In this document: positions 1 through 7,542 of the stretch, one piece after another
Layout: every line of letters begins with the position of its first letter
How positions within the stretch are numbered: position 1 is the first letter of the stretch
Assembly: GCA_945903925.1 (NCBI GenBank)
Contig: CAMDPJ010000042.1
Coordinates: 1-12,790, forward strand
Length of the DNA stretch: 12,790 nt
Reading direction: 5' to 3'
From: Chryseobacterium gleum
Lineage (GTDB): Bacteria; Bacteroidota; Bacteroidia; Flavobacteriales_C; GCA-002722245
The notes under the pieces: model-generated
Database searches by the model: none
What the model saw: the letters and a program-made list of their open reading frames with translations, nothing else
What the model was told of the DNA's origin: nothing
Translations under genes and position numbers: made by a program

Positions 1-828
1 GGCTCTTGCTTCTCTGCTTATGATGTAAATTGTTCGGTACAAAGGATACTGTTTCAGTTTGATGTATGCTTGATAAGGTTTAAAAAACTCGTTTTTGTTT
101 TCGCCCTTTTCGTCGCACAAAGCTACAACATTTGTTTTCTTTAGAAAACTTAGTGCCAAAGTATCGTCTTTATCGCTAATCCAATTGGCGCCAATAATTC
201 CTATGGCTTCTTGATGTTTGCTAACGTATTGAACTACTTCACTATTAGAATGCGCAGCGTAGCAATTGGGAGGGAAATTATTCGATTTTAAAAATCTTTC
301 TTTCATTAATCTTCCGTTGGAAGATGCTTTGTTGTCGAGAATTATTTTGATGTCTCCTAAGTTCGATTTGCTATTCAACTGCGACCATTTTTTACTTTCT
401 CCCGAAAATATTTTTTGCAGTTGAGACAGGGTAAGATTAGTGTCTTTGTTGTTTGGATGAACAATAATCGCTACACCATCATAAGCTATTTTGGTGACTG
501 TAGGTTTTAGATTTCTTTCTTCAAACATAGCCAATTCATCTTTGTTTAATTCTCTGTTAAGAATGATGATTCGGGCCGAATCTTGCAAAAACATTTTCAA
601 CGCATCTCCTTCTTGAAGGTAATGTGCATTAATTTTAGCCTTAGCATAGAAAGATTGAAAAGCGTAAATTTCACCTTCAATAATTGAAGTGTAAGAATCA
701 TCCACCGCTATGTGAATGTTGCCTGCTGTGGCAGTATCGGTATATTTTTTAGTGCTGTTATCGCAAGAACTTAAGCCAAAAAGTGCCAATCCAAAGGTGC
801 AAGCGATATGTAAATTAAGTTTGTTCAT
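1..828 (-). CDS. PstS-like phosphate-type substrate-binding lipoprotein (3' end outside window)
   Basis: The reading frame opens at ATG 828-826 and stays open to the left edge (276 codons), so the C-terminus is missing. The N-terminus is a lipoprotein signal: MNKLN, a hydrophobic run, then LSSC with the lipidated Cys at residue 22. The mature part has the look of PstS-family periplasmic binding proteins: an IHIAVDDSY start, a stretch in the middle (VAIIVHPNN, then LTLSQLQKIFSGE) and later SSNGRLMKERF and EAIGIIGANW. The family binds phosphate or similar oxyanions. No pstCAB genes are visible. Instead the gene is last in an ExbB-ExbD-TonB operon and overlaps the preceding small membrane gene by 14 bp, which suggests translational coupling. 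A role supporting TonB-dependent uptake is inference. The family call is fairly secure; the ligand is not. Confidence 0.8.
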   Translation of the reverse strand, partial: MNKLNLHIACTFGLALFGLSSCDNSTKKYTDTATAGNIHIAVDDSYTSIIEGEIYAFQSFYAKAKINAHYLQEGDALKMFLQDSARIIILNRELNKDELAMFEERNLKPTVTKIAYDGVAIIVHPNNKDTNLTLSQLQKIFSGESKKWSQLNSKSNLGDIKIILDNKASSNGRLMKERFLKSNNFPPNCYAAHSNSEVVQYVSKHQEAIGIIGANWISDKDDTLALSFLKKTNVVALCDEKGENKNEFFKPYQAYIKLKQYPLYRTIYIISREARA

Positions 829-1024
829 TATGCATCGTAGTTTTTCTTTCTTTATAAAATCTATAACCCTTAAATGCGGCATACAGCAGCAGAGTAGAAG
901 CAATGATGGTTCTGTTAGGATGTACCAGCCAAACAATTGCAGAATCATCGAAAAATAGTGTGCAAGCGCTTAAGCCATAAAAAGCAATCATGAATAAGTT
1001 GAAATAAGATAGAATCTTTTTCAC
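815..1024 (-). CDS. small two-helix inner-membrane protein of the TonB operon
   Basis: This 69-residue protein has two hydrophobic segments, about residues 5-25 and 38-55, and a basic C-terminal tail (KGYRFYKERK). It starts 11 bp after the tonB stop, and its stop overlaps the start of the PstS-like lipoprotein by 14 bp, so it is very probably translated as part of the operon. The end of the first helix reads LSAC and could be mistaken for a lipobox. With a second helix and no obvious export domain after it, a plain membrane protein is more likely. I recall short proteins of this type next to tonB and pstS-like genes in other Bacteroidota, but I know of no assigned function. Position and coupling are the main evidence. 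Confidence 0.7.
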   Translation of the reverse strand: MKKILSYFNLFMIAFYGLSACTLFFDDSAIVWLVHPNRTIIASTLLLYAAFKGYRFYKERKTTMHNEQT

Positions 1025-1035
1025 AATAAGTATGA

Positions 1036-1830
1036 TTACTCGGTTATGTTAAACGCAACAGGAACTACTATTGGGAAGCTAGTTGGATTGCCGTTTTGCA
1101 ACGCTGGTTTGAATTTGGGAAGTGAAGTAATGGCTTTTAGAGCGGCTTTATCACAGCCCGGACTCAATGATTTTATAACTTTTGCATTGGTCACTTTACC
1201 TTGAGCATTTACTGTGAAACTAACCATTACCTGACCTTGAATACTGTTGTTGTATTCGTATTCTGGATATTCTAGTAAGTTTGTCAATACTGCCTCTAAG
1301 TCGCCCGGAAAAACAGGAGCTCTAGATAATGAAGGTCCCTTTTTACTTTCGCTTTTACCTGTTAGGTTTTCATTAGATTGATCATTGTTTTCCCATAAAG
1401 GATCATCACTTCCTTCTACAGTATTTTTACCAAAATTCTGACCTTCAAAATTTGTTTGAGTAGGCTCCTCGGCTTCTTTACTTGGCGCCAATTCGGTGGC
1501 TTGAATTGTAGCAATCTTAGGCGTTTCAATCTCAACAGGCTTTTCTTCTTGTTCCTCTTGAGGAATTTCTTCAATTTTAACTTCAACAGTAACAGGTTTA
1601 CTTTTGAATACTTTAACCGTGGGCTTCATCCAAATTTGAATTAAAGGAATTAACGTGAAAGCCGTGATCGTAAGTGCAGTTACTATAAAAGCAAATAGAA
1701 TATTTTTATTGTAATCTTTTCTAAGAACGAAAGCACCGTATTGCTTGTTCTTGTTTTCAAAAACAATCTCGTTTCTTTCGTCGTTTACTGCGCTGTCCCA
1801 CTCAGGAACAAACATATTGTTTTGTTCCAT
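1036..1830 (-). CDS. tonB: TonB energy-transducing protein
   Basis: TonB spans the periplasm and passes proton-motive force from ExbB-ExbD to outer-membrane receptors. The 264-residue protein has a cytoplasmic N-terminus with the typical Bacteroidota motif RNEIVFENKNKQYGAF (residues 19-34). One transmembrane helix follows at about 43-65, then a long Glu/Pro/Lys-rich periplasmic linker (about 75-175). The C-terminal TonB domain covers about 187-262: YPEYEYNNSIQGQVMVSF, an acidic D227 followed by KAALKAI, then LPKFKPALQNG and VPVAFNI. The start ATG at 1830 lies only 3 bp after the stop of the preceding exbD. It is the fourth gene of the exbB-exbD-exbD-tonB operon. The residue usually written as W in the PkWkPg motif is F here, which is common variation. 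Confidence 0.93.
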   Translation of the reverse strand: MEQNNMFVPEWDSAVNDERNEIVFENKNKQYGAFVLRKDYNKNILFAFIVTALTITAFTLIPLIQIWMKPTVKVFKSKPVTVEVKIEEIPQEEQEEKPVEIETPKIATIQATELAPSKEAEEPTQTNFEGQNFGKNTVEGSDDPLWENNDQSNENLTGKSESKKGPSLSRAPVFPGDLEAVLTNLLEYPEYEYNNSIQGQVMVSFTVNAQGKVTNAKVIKSLSPGCDKAALKAITSLPKFKPALQNGNPTSFPIVVPVAFNITE

Positions 1831-1833
1831 GGT

Positions 1834-2454
1834 TTATAAATTAAGTGTTTTTAATAAATCTTGTTCGCGCTTGGTAATTTCTCCAATAGAGAATTTAGCA
1901 ATATCAGAGATGTTCAATTCATCCATGATATCTACAATGTTCCTGTACTTGGTTTTGTCTTCTGTTTTAACAATTACCGATAATGCGTTGATGTCACCCT
2001 GTGCGTTTTGCGTTTCTTTTTTAAGCACAGAATCATTGATGAGTCCGTTTTTGTAATTGTTTTTTATCTCATTTACCTTAGCAATAACATCTTTATTTTT
2101 ATCTAATAATATTTTTCTAACACCATCTTTAGCGTAGTTGGTCACCAAAAATTTAGTGGTTTTTTCGTCGAAAATACCCATGTAATAGTAAATAGAATCG
2201 CTATTATCGGTGAGTAAAACTGTCATAGCAGTTTCGTCTTTTACTTTTCTTTTTTGGGTTTCATCTGATTTTACCGGCAGGTTCAATTGCATGGTTTTGG
2301 GTTTACCAAAAGTAGCGGTAAGCACAAAGAAGGTAAGGAGAAGGAAAGCCAAATCCACCATAGGGGTCATATCCACCTTTGTAGATGATTTTTTGGCGCG
2401 TTTCTTCGAATGCTTACCACTCTTACCCGAATCGTCTGTGTTTAACTCAGCCAT
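1834..2454 (-). CDS. exbD: ExbD-type biopolymer transport protein (second copy in operon order)
   Basis: ExbD is the stator partner of ExbB; a membrane-embedded Asp takes part in proton transfer. The 206-residue protein has a Lys/Ser-rich cytoplasmic N-terminus. A single helix at about 31-50 carries the signature KVDMTPMVDLAFLLLTFF, with the key Asp at residue 34. A periplasmic domain ends in LSVIVKTEDKTKY and a helix-strand segment, DIMDELNISDIAKFSIGEI. E. coli ExbD is about 141 residues, so this one carries an extra insertion in the periplasmic region (about 70-150), as many Bacteroidota ExbD proteins do. It follows the other exbD by 6 bp and precedes tonB by 3 bp. The two copies differ clearly outside the helix, so they are distinct subunits and not a recent duplication. 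Confidence 0.92.
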   Translation of the reverse strand: MAELNTDDSGKSGKHSKKRAKKSSTKVDMTPMVDLAFLLLTFFVLTATFGKPKTMQLNLPVKSDETQKRKVKDETAMTVLLTDNSDSIYYYMGIFDEKTTKFLVTNYAKDGVRKILLDKNKDVIAKVNEIKNNYKNGLINDSVLKKETQNAQGDINALSVIVKTEDKTKYRNIVDIMDELNISDIAKFSIGEITKREQDLLKTLNL

Positions 2455-2460
2455 TTTTTA

Positions 2461-3078
2461 TTATTCTTGTTCCAGGTTAGTAATTAAGCTGAAAGTATAA
2501 ATGTTGTATTTTTCAAAGGTGTTGAACACTTTCTTCACCACTTTATAATCTGTTCTGCCGTCGGCTTTTATAGCATATCTCAACTTAGATTCTCTCGATT
2601 TGTTATAGGCTGCTAATCGGCCGTAAGATATCCAGTCGCCCAATTGATTGCCAATAGAATCTGCAGGAATACCCAAAGCTTCTTTATCCATTCTACCTCT
2701 TTCGTTTTTACTAGCGTTTAGGTATTCCTTAAGTCGGGCAATTGGATGTCCGTAATGTTTCATCAATTCAAATTCTTTTACTTCGTCTTCATTGAAAGAG
2801 AGCTTGTACTTTTTCCCAATTTCAAGTAAAGTATTTCTGCGAACTTCGGCACCATCAATATTGTAAAAAACTCTACCAGCAGTATCCAATGTGATTTGCA
2901 TGATATTGGTGTCGGGCAGTAATTTATCAGAAACAGAAGAAGGAACGTCAACAATAACCGCTTCATCGGTACGAAAGCTAGCGGTAAGCATAAAGAAAGT
3001 CACCAGCAAGAAGGCCAAATCCACCATGGGTGTCATGTCCAACGAAGGATTGCCTCTAGGTATTTTAATTTTTGGCAT
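2461..3078 (-). CDS. exbD: ExbD-type biopolymer transport protein (first copy in operon order)
   Basis: This 205-residue ExbD/TolR-family protein has a short basic cytoplasmic tail (MPKIKIPRGN). One membrane helix at about 17-36 carries the signature SLDMTPMVDLAFLLVTFF, with the functional Asp at residue 20. The periplasmic part ends in YAIKADGRTDYKVVKKVF and FSLITNLEQE, the usual C-terminal ExbD fold. It starts 30 bp after the exbB stop and is followed after 6 bp by a second exbD. Two non-identical ExbD subunits suggest a heteromeric stator with ExbB, as is known or suspected for other Bacteroidota; the stoichiometry here is inference. Confidence 0.92.
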   Translation of the reverse strand: MPKIKIPRGNPSLDMTPMVDLAFLLVTFFMLTASFRTDEAVIVDVPSSVSDKLLPDTNIMQITLDTAGRVFYNIDGAEVRRNTLLEIGKKYKLSFNEDEVKEFELMKHYGHPIARLKEYLNASKNERGRMDKEALGIPADSIGNQLGDWISYGRLAAYNKSRESKLRYAIKADGRTDYKVVKKVFNTFEKYNIYTFSLITNLEQE

Positions 3079-3108
3079 TGTTGATTACTTTGAATGATTG
3101 AATTACTA

Positions 3109-3918
3109 TTATTTATCTCCTTTAATCGAGATGGTTTTTACGATGCTGAAACCAGCTTCGTCCATACCGTAAGTAATAGCATCAATTTTAGTGGTGTAGT
3201 AGTTGTACATGATGATGGCTAGCGCAGAACCGATAATACCCAAAGCTGTATTTACCAATGCCTCAGAGATACCAGTTGCTAAAGCTACAGTATCAGGAGA
3301 ACCTGCTTGAGCAAGAGCTGAGAATGCTTTAATCATGCCGAATACAGTACCAATCAATCCCACCAAAGTAGCGATAGAAGCACAAGTAGATAAAATAACT
3401 AAGTTTTTAGATAGCATAGGTAATTCAAGAGCAGTAGCCTCTTCCAATTCTTTTTGAACAGATTCAATTTTTTGTTCAGTATTTAAAGCAGCATCTTTTT
3501 CTACTGTTTGGTATTTCTCCAAACCAGATCTAACTACAGCAGCCAAAGAGCCTTTTTGTCTGTCGCATTCAGCTATTGCCGAATTTAATTCATTAGAATT
3601 CAATAGGCGTCTAACATTTTTGACAAAAGAAGTAATTCTTCCTTTCCCTTTTGCTTTAGCTATAGTTATACCTCTTTCTACTGAGAAAGCGATTACAATA
3701 AGGTTAATCGCGATCAAAATAGGAACGATGGCAATACCACCTTTATGAATGGTTCCTAAAATGTTGATAGGATGGTTTTCATTGTTGTTGTCTTCGAAGT
3801 TTGCTCCGTTACCCAATACATAAATGTAAATGAGGTATGCTACAGCTAATGCTATAACGATAGTTCCTGAAGCGAAAAGCGACTTTAATGTGTCGACTTT
3901 AGAATTGTTGTTGCTCAT
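3109..3918 (-). CDS. exbB: ExbB/MotA/TolQ-family proton channel
   Basis: ExbB forms the ring of the TonB motor in the inner membrane. The 269-residue protein has four predicted helices, at about 17-35, 60-80, 172-196 and 217-241. The large cytoplasmic loop lies between helices 2 and 3. The family signature is seen in helix 3 (LVGLIGTVFGMIKAF) and helix 4 (ISEALVNTALGIIGSALAI). The extra N-terminal helix compared with E. coli ExbB is usual in Bacteroidota. It is the first gene of the operon. The start ATG (3918-3916) gives MSNNNSKVDTLK, and the 207 bp upstream hold a hairpin and a candidate promoter but no gene. Confidence 0.93.
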   Translation of the reverse strand: MSNNNSKVDTLKSLFASGTIVIALAVAYLIYIYVLGNGANFEDNNNENHPINILGTIHKGGIAIVPILIAINLIVIAFSVERGITIAKAKGKGRITSFVKNVRRLLNSNELNSAIAECDRQKGSLAAVVRSGLEKYQTVEKDAALNTEQKIESVQKELEEATALELPMLSKNLVILSTCASIATLVGLIGTVFGMIKAFSALAQAGSPDTVALATGISEALVNTALGIIGSALAIIMYNYYTTKIDAITYGMDEAGFSIVKTISIKGDK

Positions 3919-3970
3919 AAAGGTTGAATTTGTATAAATTGTTCTTGCTTTTATTCTGTTTTAAGAGCGA

Positions 3971-3978
3971 CAAACATA
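3971..3978 (-). promoter_or_regulatory. candidate promoter -7 box for the exbB-tonB operon
   Basis: On the minus strand this reads TATGTTTG, a full match to the Bacteroidota sigma-ABfr -7 box TAnnTTTG. It would place transcription start about 45 nt before the exbB ATG. I see no clear TTTG/TTG -33 box at the usual distance upstream, so the call rests on one element and on its sensible position. Confidence 0.4.
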
Positions 3979-4038
3979 CTTAATTAAAGTGGCTTAGTTT
4001 GTTAAGCTAATATTAATTTAACATAAAATTTACGCTAC

Positions 4039-4092
4039 GGCGAAAATACTAAGATTCTTTGAATTGCCTCAAAGAATCTCAGCTTTTTCGCC
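4039..4092 (-). terminator. long hairpin between degQ and exbB, probable transcription terminator
   Basis: An 11-bp perfect stem (AGATTCTTTGA at 4052-4062 with TCAAAGAATCT at 4069-4079) closes a 6-nt loop. After a short internal mismatch it is extended by GGCGAAAA (4039-4046) pairing with TTTTCGCC (4085-4092). It lies about 35 bp beyond the degQ stop and before the exbB promoter. It therefore most likely ends degQ transcription and separates two same-strand units. A second small hairpin (CTCAC/GTGAG at 4092-4105), with a T run on the plus strand, adjoins it. Confidence 0.65.
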
Positions 4093-4125
4093 TCACTAAC
4101 GTGAGATTTTTCTATTTAGAATTTG

Positions 4126-5559
4126 TTACAAGCCGAAGCCAAAATAAGCTCTCATGCCATTAGGATAAACACCCTCAATGAGAATTCCTCCTTTTTTTGT
4201 TTTCAGTTTTTCTGCTACTTGCTCGGTAGATTTAACAGCTTGATTGTCGATGCTGGTAATGATGAATCCTTCTTGGATACCTTGTGCGCGAAGTTTTCCG
4301 GCAGCAAGAGCAGTAATTTTTACTCCGTTGGTGATTCCCAATTTTTTTAATTCATCATTTGAAGGTTTTCCTAGTGTAGCGCCCAACACAGATTCTTCTG
4401 TAGCGGCAAGCTCGGTATTTCCGTTGGTGCTTTTTAAAGTGACTTCTGCTGTTTTTTCTTTGCCATCTCTTAAAAAGGTGATGTTTACTTTATCGCCAGG
4501 ACGAAATAACGAAACTTGTTCTTGCAATTCGGCCGATTTGGTGATTTTAATGTTGCCCACTTTGGTGATCACATCGCCTTCTTTTAAGCCAGCTGCTTGT
4601 GCAGCGCTTCCTTCAAAAGCTTCGGCTAAATATACTCCTTGCACATTGGCTAAACTTTTCTCTTCACTTAGTTTTTGGTCGATATCGCGAATAGAAACAC
4701 CCAATAAACCTCTTTGTACTTTACCATATTTCAGTAAATCTGTGGTGATTTTTTTAACGATGTTGGCAGGAATAGCAAAAGAATAGCCAGCATAAGAACC
4801 GGTGCTAGAGGCAATTGCAGTATTGATTCCAATTAATTCACCTCTAGTATTTACCAAGGCGCCTCCGCTGTTGCCCGGATTCACAGCAGCATCTGTTTGA
4901 ATGAATGATTCAATAGCATATTTGTCTTGTAAAATATGAATGTTTCTTCCTTTGGCGCTTACTATCCCTGCTGTTACAGTAGAGGTAAGGTTGAACGGGT
5001 TTCCTACGGCCAATACCCATTGTCCCACTTTCACATCATCTGAATTACCATACAATACCGAACTCAAATCTTTGGCATCCACTTTAATTAATGCTAAGTC
5101 GGTGGTAGGGTCGGTACCAATAATCTCTGCTTTGTATGATTTGTTGTCGTTTAAAGTTACTTCAATTTCTGTAGCGCCTTCAACCACGTGATTGTTGGTT
5201 GCAATGTAACCATCGGTAGAAATAATAACACCCGAACCGCTGGCCGATACATCTCTATGTTTGGGTTGTTGAAATTGAGGTTGTCCGAAAAAGAAATCCT
5301 GAAAGGGATCGAAGCCCTGTTGAACCTCCTGCTTGCTAACTGTTTTAATATGTACTACCGAGTTTAGGGTAGCTTCTGCAGCAATGGTTAAATCAACATT
5401 TTCTGCGTTGGTTGGAAGATTACTTACTAAATTAAATTTGGTGGGGTTATCGCTAAAAGCGCTATTGTTTTGTTTGGTGAAATAAAGTGTGGTTCCCGCT
5501 GCGATAGAGCCACCTGCGAGTGCCACTAAAAATGTTGAGCTTATCTTTTTAATATTCAT
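4126..5559 (-). CDS. degQ: DegQ/HtrA-family periplasmic serine endoprotease
   Basis: This trypsin-like protease and chaperone acts on misfolded envelope proteins. I choose the ATG at 5559, giving 477 residues. It begins MNIKKISSTF with a hydrophobic signal or anchor segment to about residue 27. The frame is open further upstream to 5667, but that extension is AT-rich, not signal-like, and would touch the divergent dapF start. The catalytic triad is His124 (ATNNHVVEG), Asp154 (TTDLALIKV) and Ser231 (NPGNSGGAL). Two PDZ domains follow, about 283-375 and 395-475, the first with GSAAQAAGLKEGDVI. A Phe/Gln-rich loop (about 82-99) corresponds to the variable LA loop. The gene is monocistronic by layout. 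DegP, DegQ and Bacteroidota 'Do family' names cannot be separated by sequence alone. Confidence 0.93.
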   Translation of the reverse strand: MNIKKISSTFLVALAGGSIAAGTTLYFTKQNNSAFSDNPTKFNLVSNLPTNAENVDLTIAAEATLNSVVHIKTVSKQEVQQGFDPFQDFFFGQPQFQQPKHRDVSASGSGVIISTDGYIATNNHVVEGATEIEVTLNDNKSYKAEIIGTDPTTDLALIKVDAKDLSSVLYGNSDDVKVGQWVLAVGNPFNLTSTVTAGIVSAKGRNIHILQDKYAIESFIQTDAAVNPGNSGGALVNTRGELIGINTAIASSTGSYAGYSFAIPANIVKKITTDLLKYGKVQRGLLGVSIRDIDQKLSEEKSLANVQGVYLAEAFEGSAAQAAGLKEGDVITKVGNIKITKSAELQEQVSLFRPGDKVNITFLRDGKEKTAEVTLKSTNGNTELAATEESVLGATLGKPSNDELKKLGITNGVKITALAAGKLRAQGIQEGFIITSIDNQAVKSTEQVAEKLKTKKGGILIEGVYPNGMRAYFGFGL

Positions 5560-5585
5560 AATTAAATTTTTTAAGATTAGTGTTT

Positions 5586-5593
5586 CAAAAATA
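5586..5593 (-). promoter_or_regulatory. candidate -7 promoter box for degQ
   Basis: The minus strand reads TATTTTTG, matching TAnnTTTG, about 27 bp upstream of the degQ ATG chosen at 5559. That would give a short leader of about 20 nt and supports the shorter start. No convincing -33 element is seen. Confidence 0.4.
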
Positions 5594-5628
5594 ACGTCTT
5601 TTTTTAAAAAATCATATACCAGTAGTGT

Positions 5629-5644
5629 GTTAAAAATTTTTAAC
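5629..5644. promoter_or_regulatory. perfect 16-bp palindrome in the degQ/dapF divergent spacer
   Basis: GTTAAAAATTTTTAAC equals its own reverse complement. It lies between two divergent genes, 22 bp before the dapF ATG and directly overlapping a weak -7-like box (TAACTTCG, 5641-5648) for dapF. It could be an operator for a dimeric regulator or an A-tract bend. The AT richness means chance cannot be excluded. Confidence 0.3.
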
Positions 5645-5666
5645 TTCGAAGACTCAACAAAAAACA

Positions 5667-6473
5667 ATGGACACGCTACAGTTTTATAAGTTACAAGGAG
5701 CAGGAAACGACTTCGTTTTAATTGACGATAGATACGAGAAATTCGATATTAAAAACAATGCGTTGGTAAAGTTTTTATGCGATAGAAGATTTGGAATTGG
5801 GGCAGATGGGTTAATGTTGTTGAGAAACAAAAAGGGCTACGATTTTGAGATGGTATATTACAATTCTGATGGAAATGAAAGTTCTATGTGTGGTAATGGC
5901 GGCCGATGTATCACTGCTTTTGCCAATGAAATAGGATTGGTAAAAGAAAAGTATTTGTTCTTAGCAGTAGATGGAGATCATGAAGCAGAATTAAGTAAAG
6001 TGGGTGATGCCTATTGGGTGAAATTGCAAATGATAGATGTTCCTGAAATTGAAGCCGGTTCAAACTACTCTTATTTAAATACTGGCTCACCTCACTATGT
6101 TGTTTTTGTTAATGATTTGGCGAATTTCAATGTTGCAGATGAAGCAAAAAAAATTAGATATTCTGACCGCTTTAAAGAAAAAGGAACCAACGTTAACTTC
6201 GTAGAAATAATTAATGGTATATTGCACATTAGGACTTATGAACGTGGTTGTGAGGAAGAAACTTTAGCTTGCGGAACGGGAGTTACAGCAGCAGTTTTAG
6301 CGGCGGCTCAAGCAGGAAAAATTCAACAGAATTCTTTTCCAGTGAAAGCAATGGGAGGAAGATTGAGTGTGAGTTTTGAGAGTGAGGGGAGAGGGTATAA
6401 AAATGTATGTTTAGAGGGTCCGGCAAAAATGGTTTTTAAAGGGGAAATAGATGTCGATATTCACCATAAATAA
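5667..6473 (+). CDS. dapF: diaminopimelate epimerase
   Basis: DapF converts LL-diaminopimelate to the meso form, the precursor of lysine and of the peptidoglycan cross-linking residue. The 268-residue protein shows the family start FYKLQGAGNDFVLID (residues 6-20). It has both catalytic cysteines of the two-base mechanism: Cys75 in ESSMCGNGGRC and Cys202 in LACGTGVTAA. Substrate-binding stretches NTGSPHYVVFV and GTNVNFVE lie between them. Length is normal for the family. The start ATG is the first in frame after the divergent spacer. The last 23 bp overlap the next gene, so it heads a tightly packed plus-strand operon. Confidence 0.96.
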   Translation: MDTLQFYKLQGAGNDFVLIDDRYEKFDIKNNALVKFLCDRRFGIGADGLMLLRNKKGYDFEMVYYNSDGNESSMCGNGGRCITAFANEIGLVKEKYLFLAVDGDHEAELSKVGDAYWVKLQMIDVPEIEAGSNYSYLNTGSPHYVVFVNDLANFNVADEAKKIRYSDRFKEKGTNVNFVEIINGILHIRTYERGCEEETLACGTGVTAAVLAAAQAGKIQQNSFPVKAMGGRLSVSFESEGRGYKNVCLEGPAKMVFKGEIDVDIHHK

Positions 6474-7008
6474 TATTCATTCGTTAACGCATGATGAATT
6501 CCTCAACGATGGAATTTATTTACACATTGTGAACGCTACAACGGTTCCTCCTCATTTGGTTTTAAGTATCAACGGTAAGATTTTTTCTTTGAGCACTAAA
6601 GGTCCGTCACTCGACGGCAGCATGGAGCAAAACCTTCGTTTTTTGCGCTTTAAAAACATCAAGACTTTATTCGTTAAATTGAAGTTGCCATTGCTGGTAA
6701 CACAAAACGATTTACTCAAAATAATTCGCACTATAGTGAGTGCTTACCCTCGTGTAGATATTGGTATTGCTACCTGTTTATCGCCAATTAAAGATTTTTG
6801 CAACGAAATTTACCATACCAATACCAGTGATGTGCAGTTGATTTTCGATTTGTTTCCAAAGCTACAAGAGCAAGGATTAGTGGAAGAGATTTACCATTTG
6901 CATTTAGAAGATGATTTGAAGGGGGGAGTTTTATCTATGGATAAATATTCAGTGTTCGAAGTGAATGAGTGCATTCACTCTTCTGCTGGTTTAATGCGAC
7001 GCGCATGA
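6451..7008 (+). CDS. conserved-looking hypothetical protein between dapF and a GNAT gene
   Basis: I do not recognise a named family. The 185-residue protein has no signal peptide or membrane helix, so it is probably cytoplasmic. Its start lies 23 bp inside dapF and its stop overlaps the next gene in an ATGA junction, so it is almost certainly translated within the operon. Visible landmarks are GIYLHIVNATTVPPHLVLS (21-39, with His25 and His35), NGKIFSLSTKGPS (41-53), and IATCLSPIKDFCNEIY (106-121, with Cys109 and Cys117). The order His then Cys and the 'H-hydrophobic-NGK-FSL' stretch resemble circularly permuted papain-like (NlpC/LRAT-type) enzymes, but this is a weak, motif-level suggestion. 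I recall similar proteins next to dapF or mltG in other Bacteroidota. Confidence 0.75.
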   Translation: MSIFTINNIHSLTHDEFLNDGIYLHIVNATTVPPHLVLSINGKIFSLSTKGPSLDGSMEQNLRFLRFKNIKTLFVKLKLPLLVTQNDLLKIIRTIVSAYPRVDIGIATCLSPIKDFCNEIYHTNTSDVQLIFDLFPKLQEQGLVEEIYHLHLEDDLKGGVLSMDKYSVFEVNECIHSSAGLMRRA

Positions 7009-7541
7009 GTTTAAAAAGTGGAAACATCAGTTTAAGGGCTATTGAGCCTGCCGACATTAATATTCTTTTTTCTTGGGAGAACGACACGCAGTATTGGGTG
7101 TTGAGTAACACTATGGCGCCTTATTCTAAACATGTTTTGAATAAGTACTTAGACAGTGCCCACCAAGATATTTACGAGGCAAAGCAGTTGCGCATGGTGA
7201 TAGAGGTGGATGGAATAAAACCTATCGGACTCTTAGATTTATTTGAGTTCGATCCTTTTAATATGCGCGCTGGGGTTGGTATTTTAATCGCCGACAATAA
7301 AGAGCAAGGGAAAGGGTATGCTACAGAAGCCTTGAAAATTTTAATAGATTATAGCTTTACGCACTTGCAGTTGAAACAACTTTTTTGCAATATCACTACC
7401 GATAATGAAAGAAGTATTAAGCTTTTTGAAAAGGTGGGTTTTATTTGTGTGGGCAACAAAAAATCGTGGTTAAAAACCTACGATGGTTGGAAAGATGAAA
7501 ATATGTATCAGTTGATAAATCCGAAATTCGATATAGAATAA
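7005..7541 (+). CDS. GNAT-family N-acetyltransferase (SpeG/RimJ-like)
   Basis: GNAT enzymes transfer acetyl from acetyl-CoA to an amine. The 178-residue protein begins MSLKSGNISLRAIEPADI, the usual first strand and helix. The acetyl-CoA pyrophosphate loop is at residues 99-107 (KEQGKGYATEA). The C-terminal fold shows CNITTDNERSIKLFEKVGF (128-146), and a W-rich tail follows. The stretch LFEFDPFNMRAGVGILI resembles spermidine/diamine acetyltransferases of the SpeG type, but a RimJ/RimL-like protein acetylase is equally possible. I place the start at the ATG that overlaps the previous stop (ATGA, 7005-7008). An upstream ATG at 6969 would add 12 residues from another gene's frame that do not fit the fold. 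Confidence 0.85.
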   Translation: MSLKSGNISLRAIEPADINILFSWENDTQYWVLSNTMAPYSKHVLNKYLDSAHQDIYEAKQLRMVIEVDGIKPIGLLDLFEFDPFNMRAGVGILIADNKEQGKGYATEALKILIDYSFTHLQLKQLFCNITTDNERSIKLFEKVGFICVGNKKSWLKTYDGWKDENMYQLINPKFDIE

Positions 7542-7542
7542 T

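Noticed and set aside
962..1024. Lipoprotein signal in the 69-residue protein (LSAC)
   Set aside because: A second membrane helix follows and almost no mature domain would remain, so a two-helix membrane protein is the better reading.
5560..5667. N-terminal extension of the degQ protease by 36 codons
   Set aside because: It is AT-rich, hides the signal peptide that begins at the 5559 ATG, covers a good -7 box and would touch the divergent dapF start.
6969..7004. Upstream start for the GNAT acetyltransferase
   Set aside because: The 12 extra residues lie entirely inside the preceding gene and do not fit the GNAT fold; the ATGA start at 7005 is the usual coupled junction.
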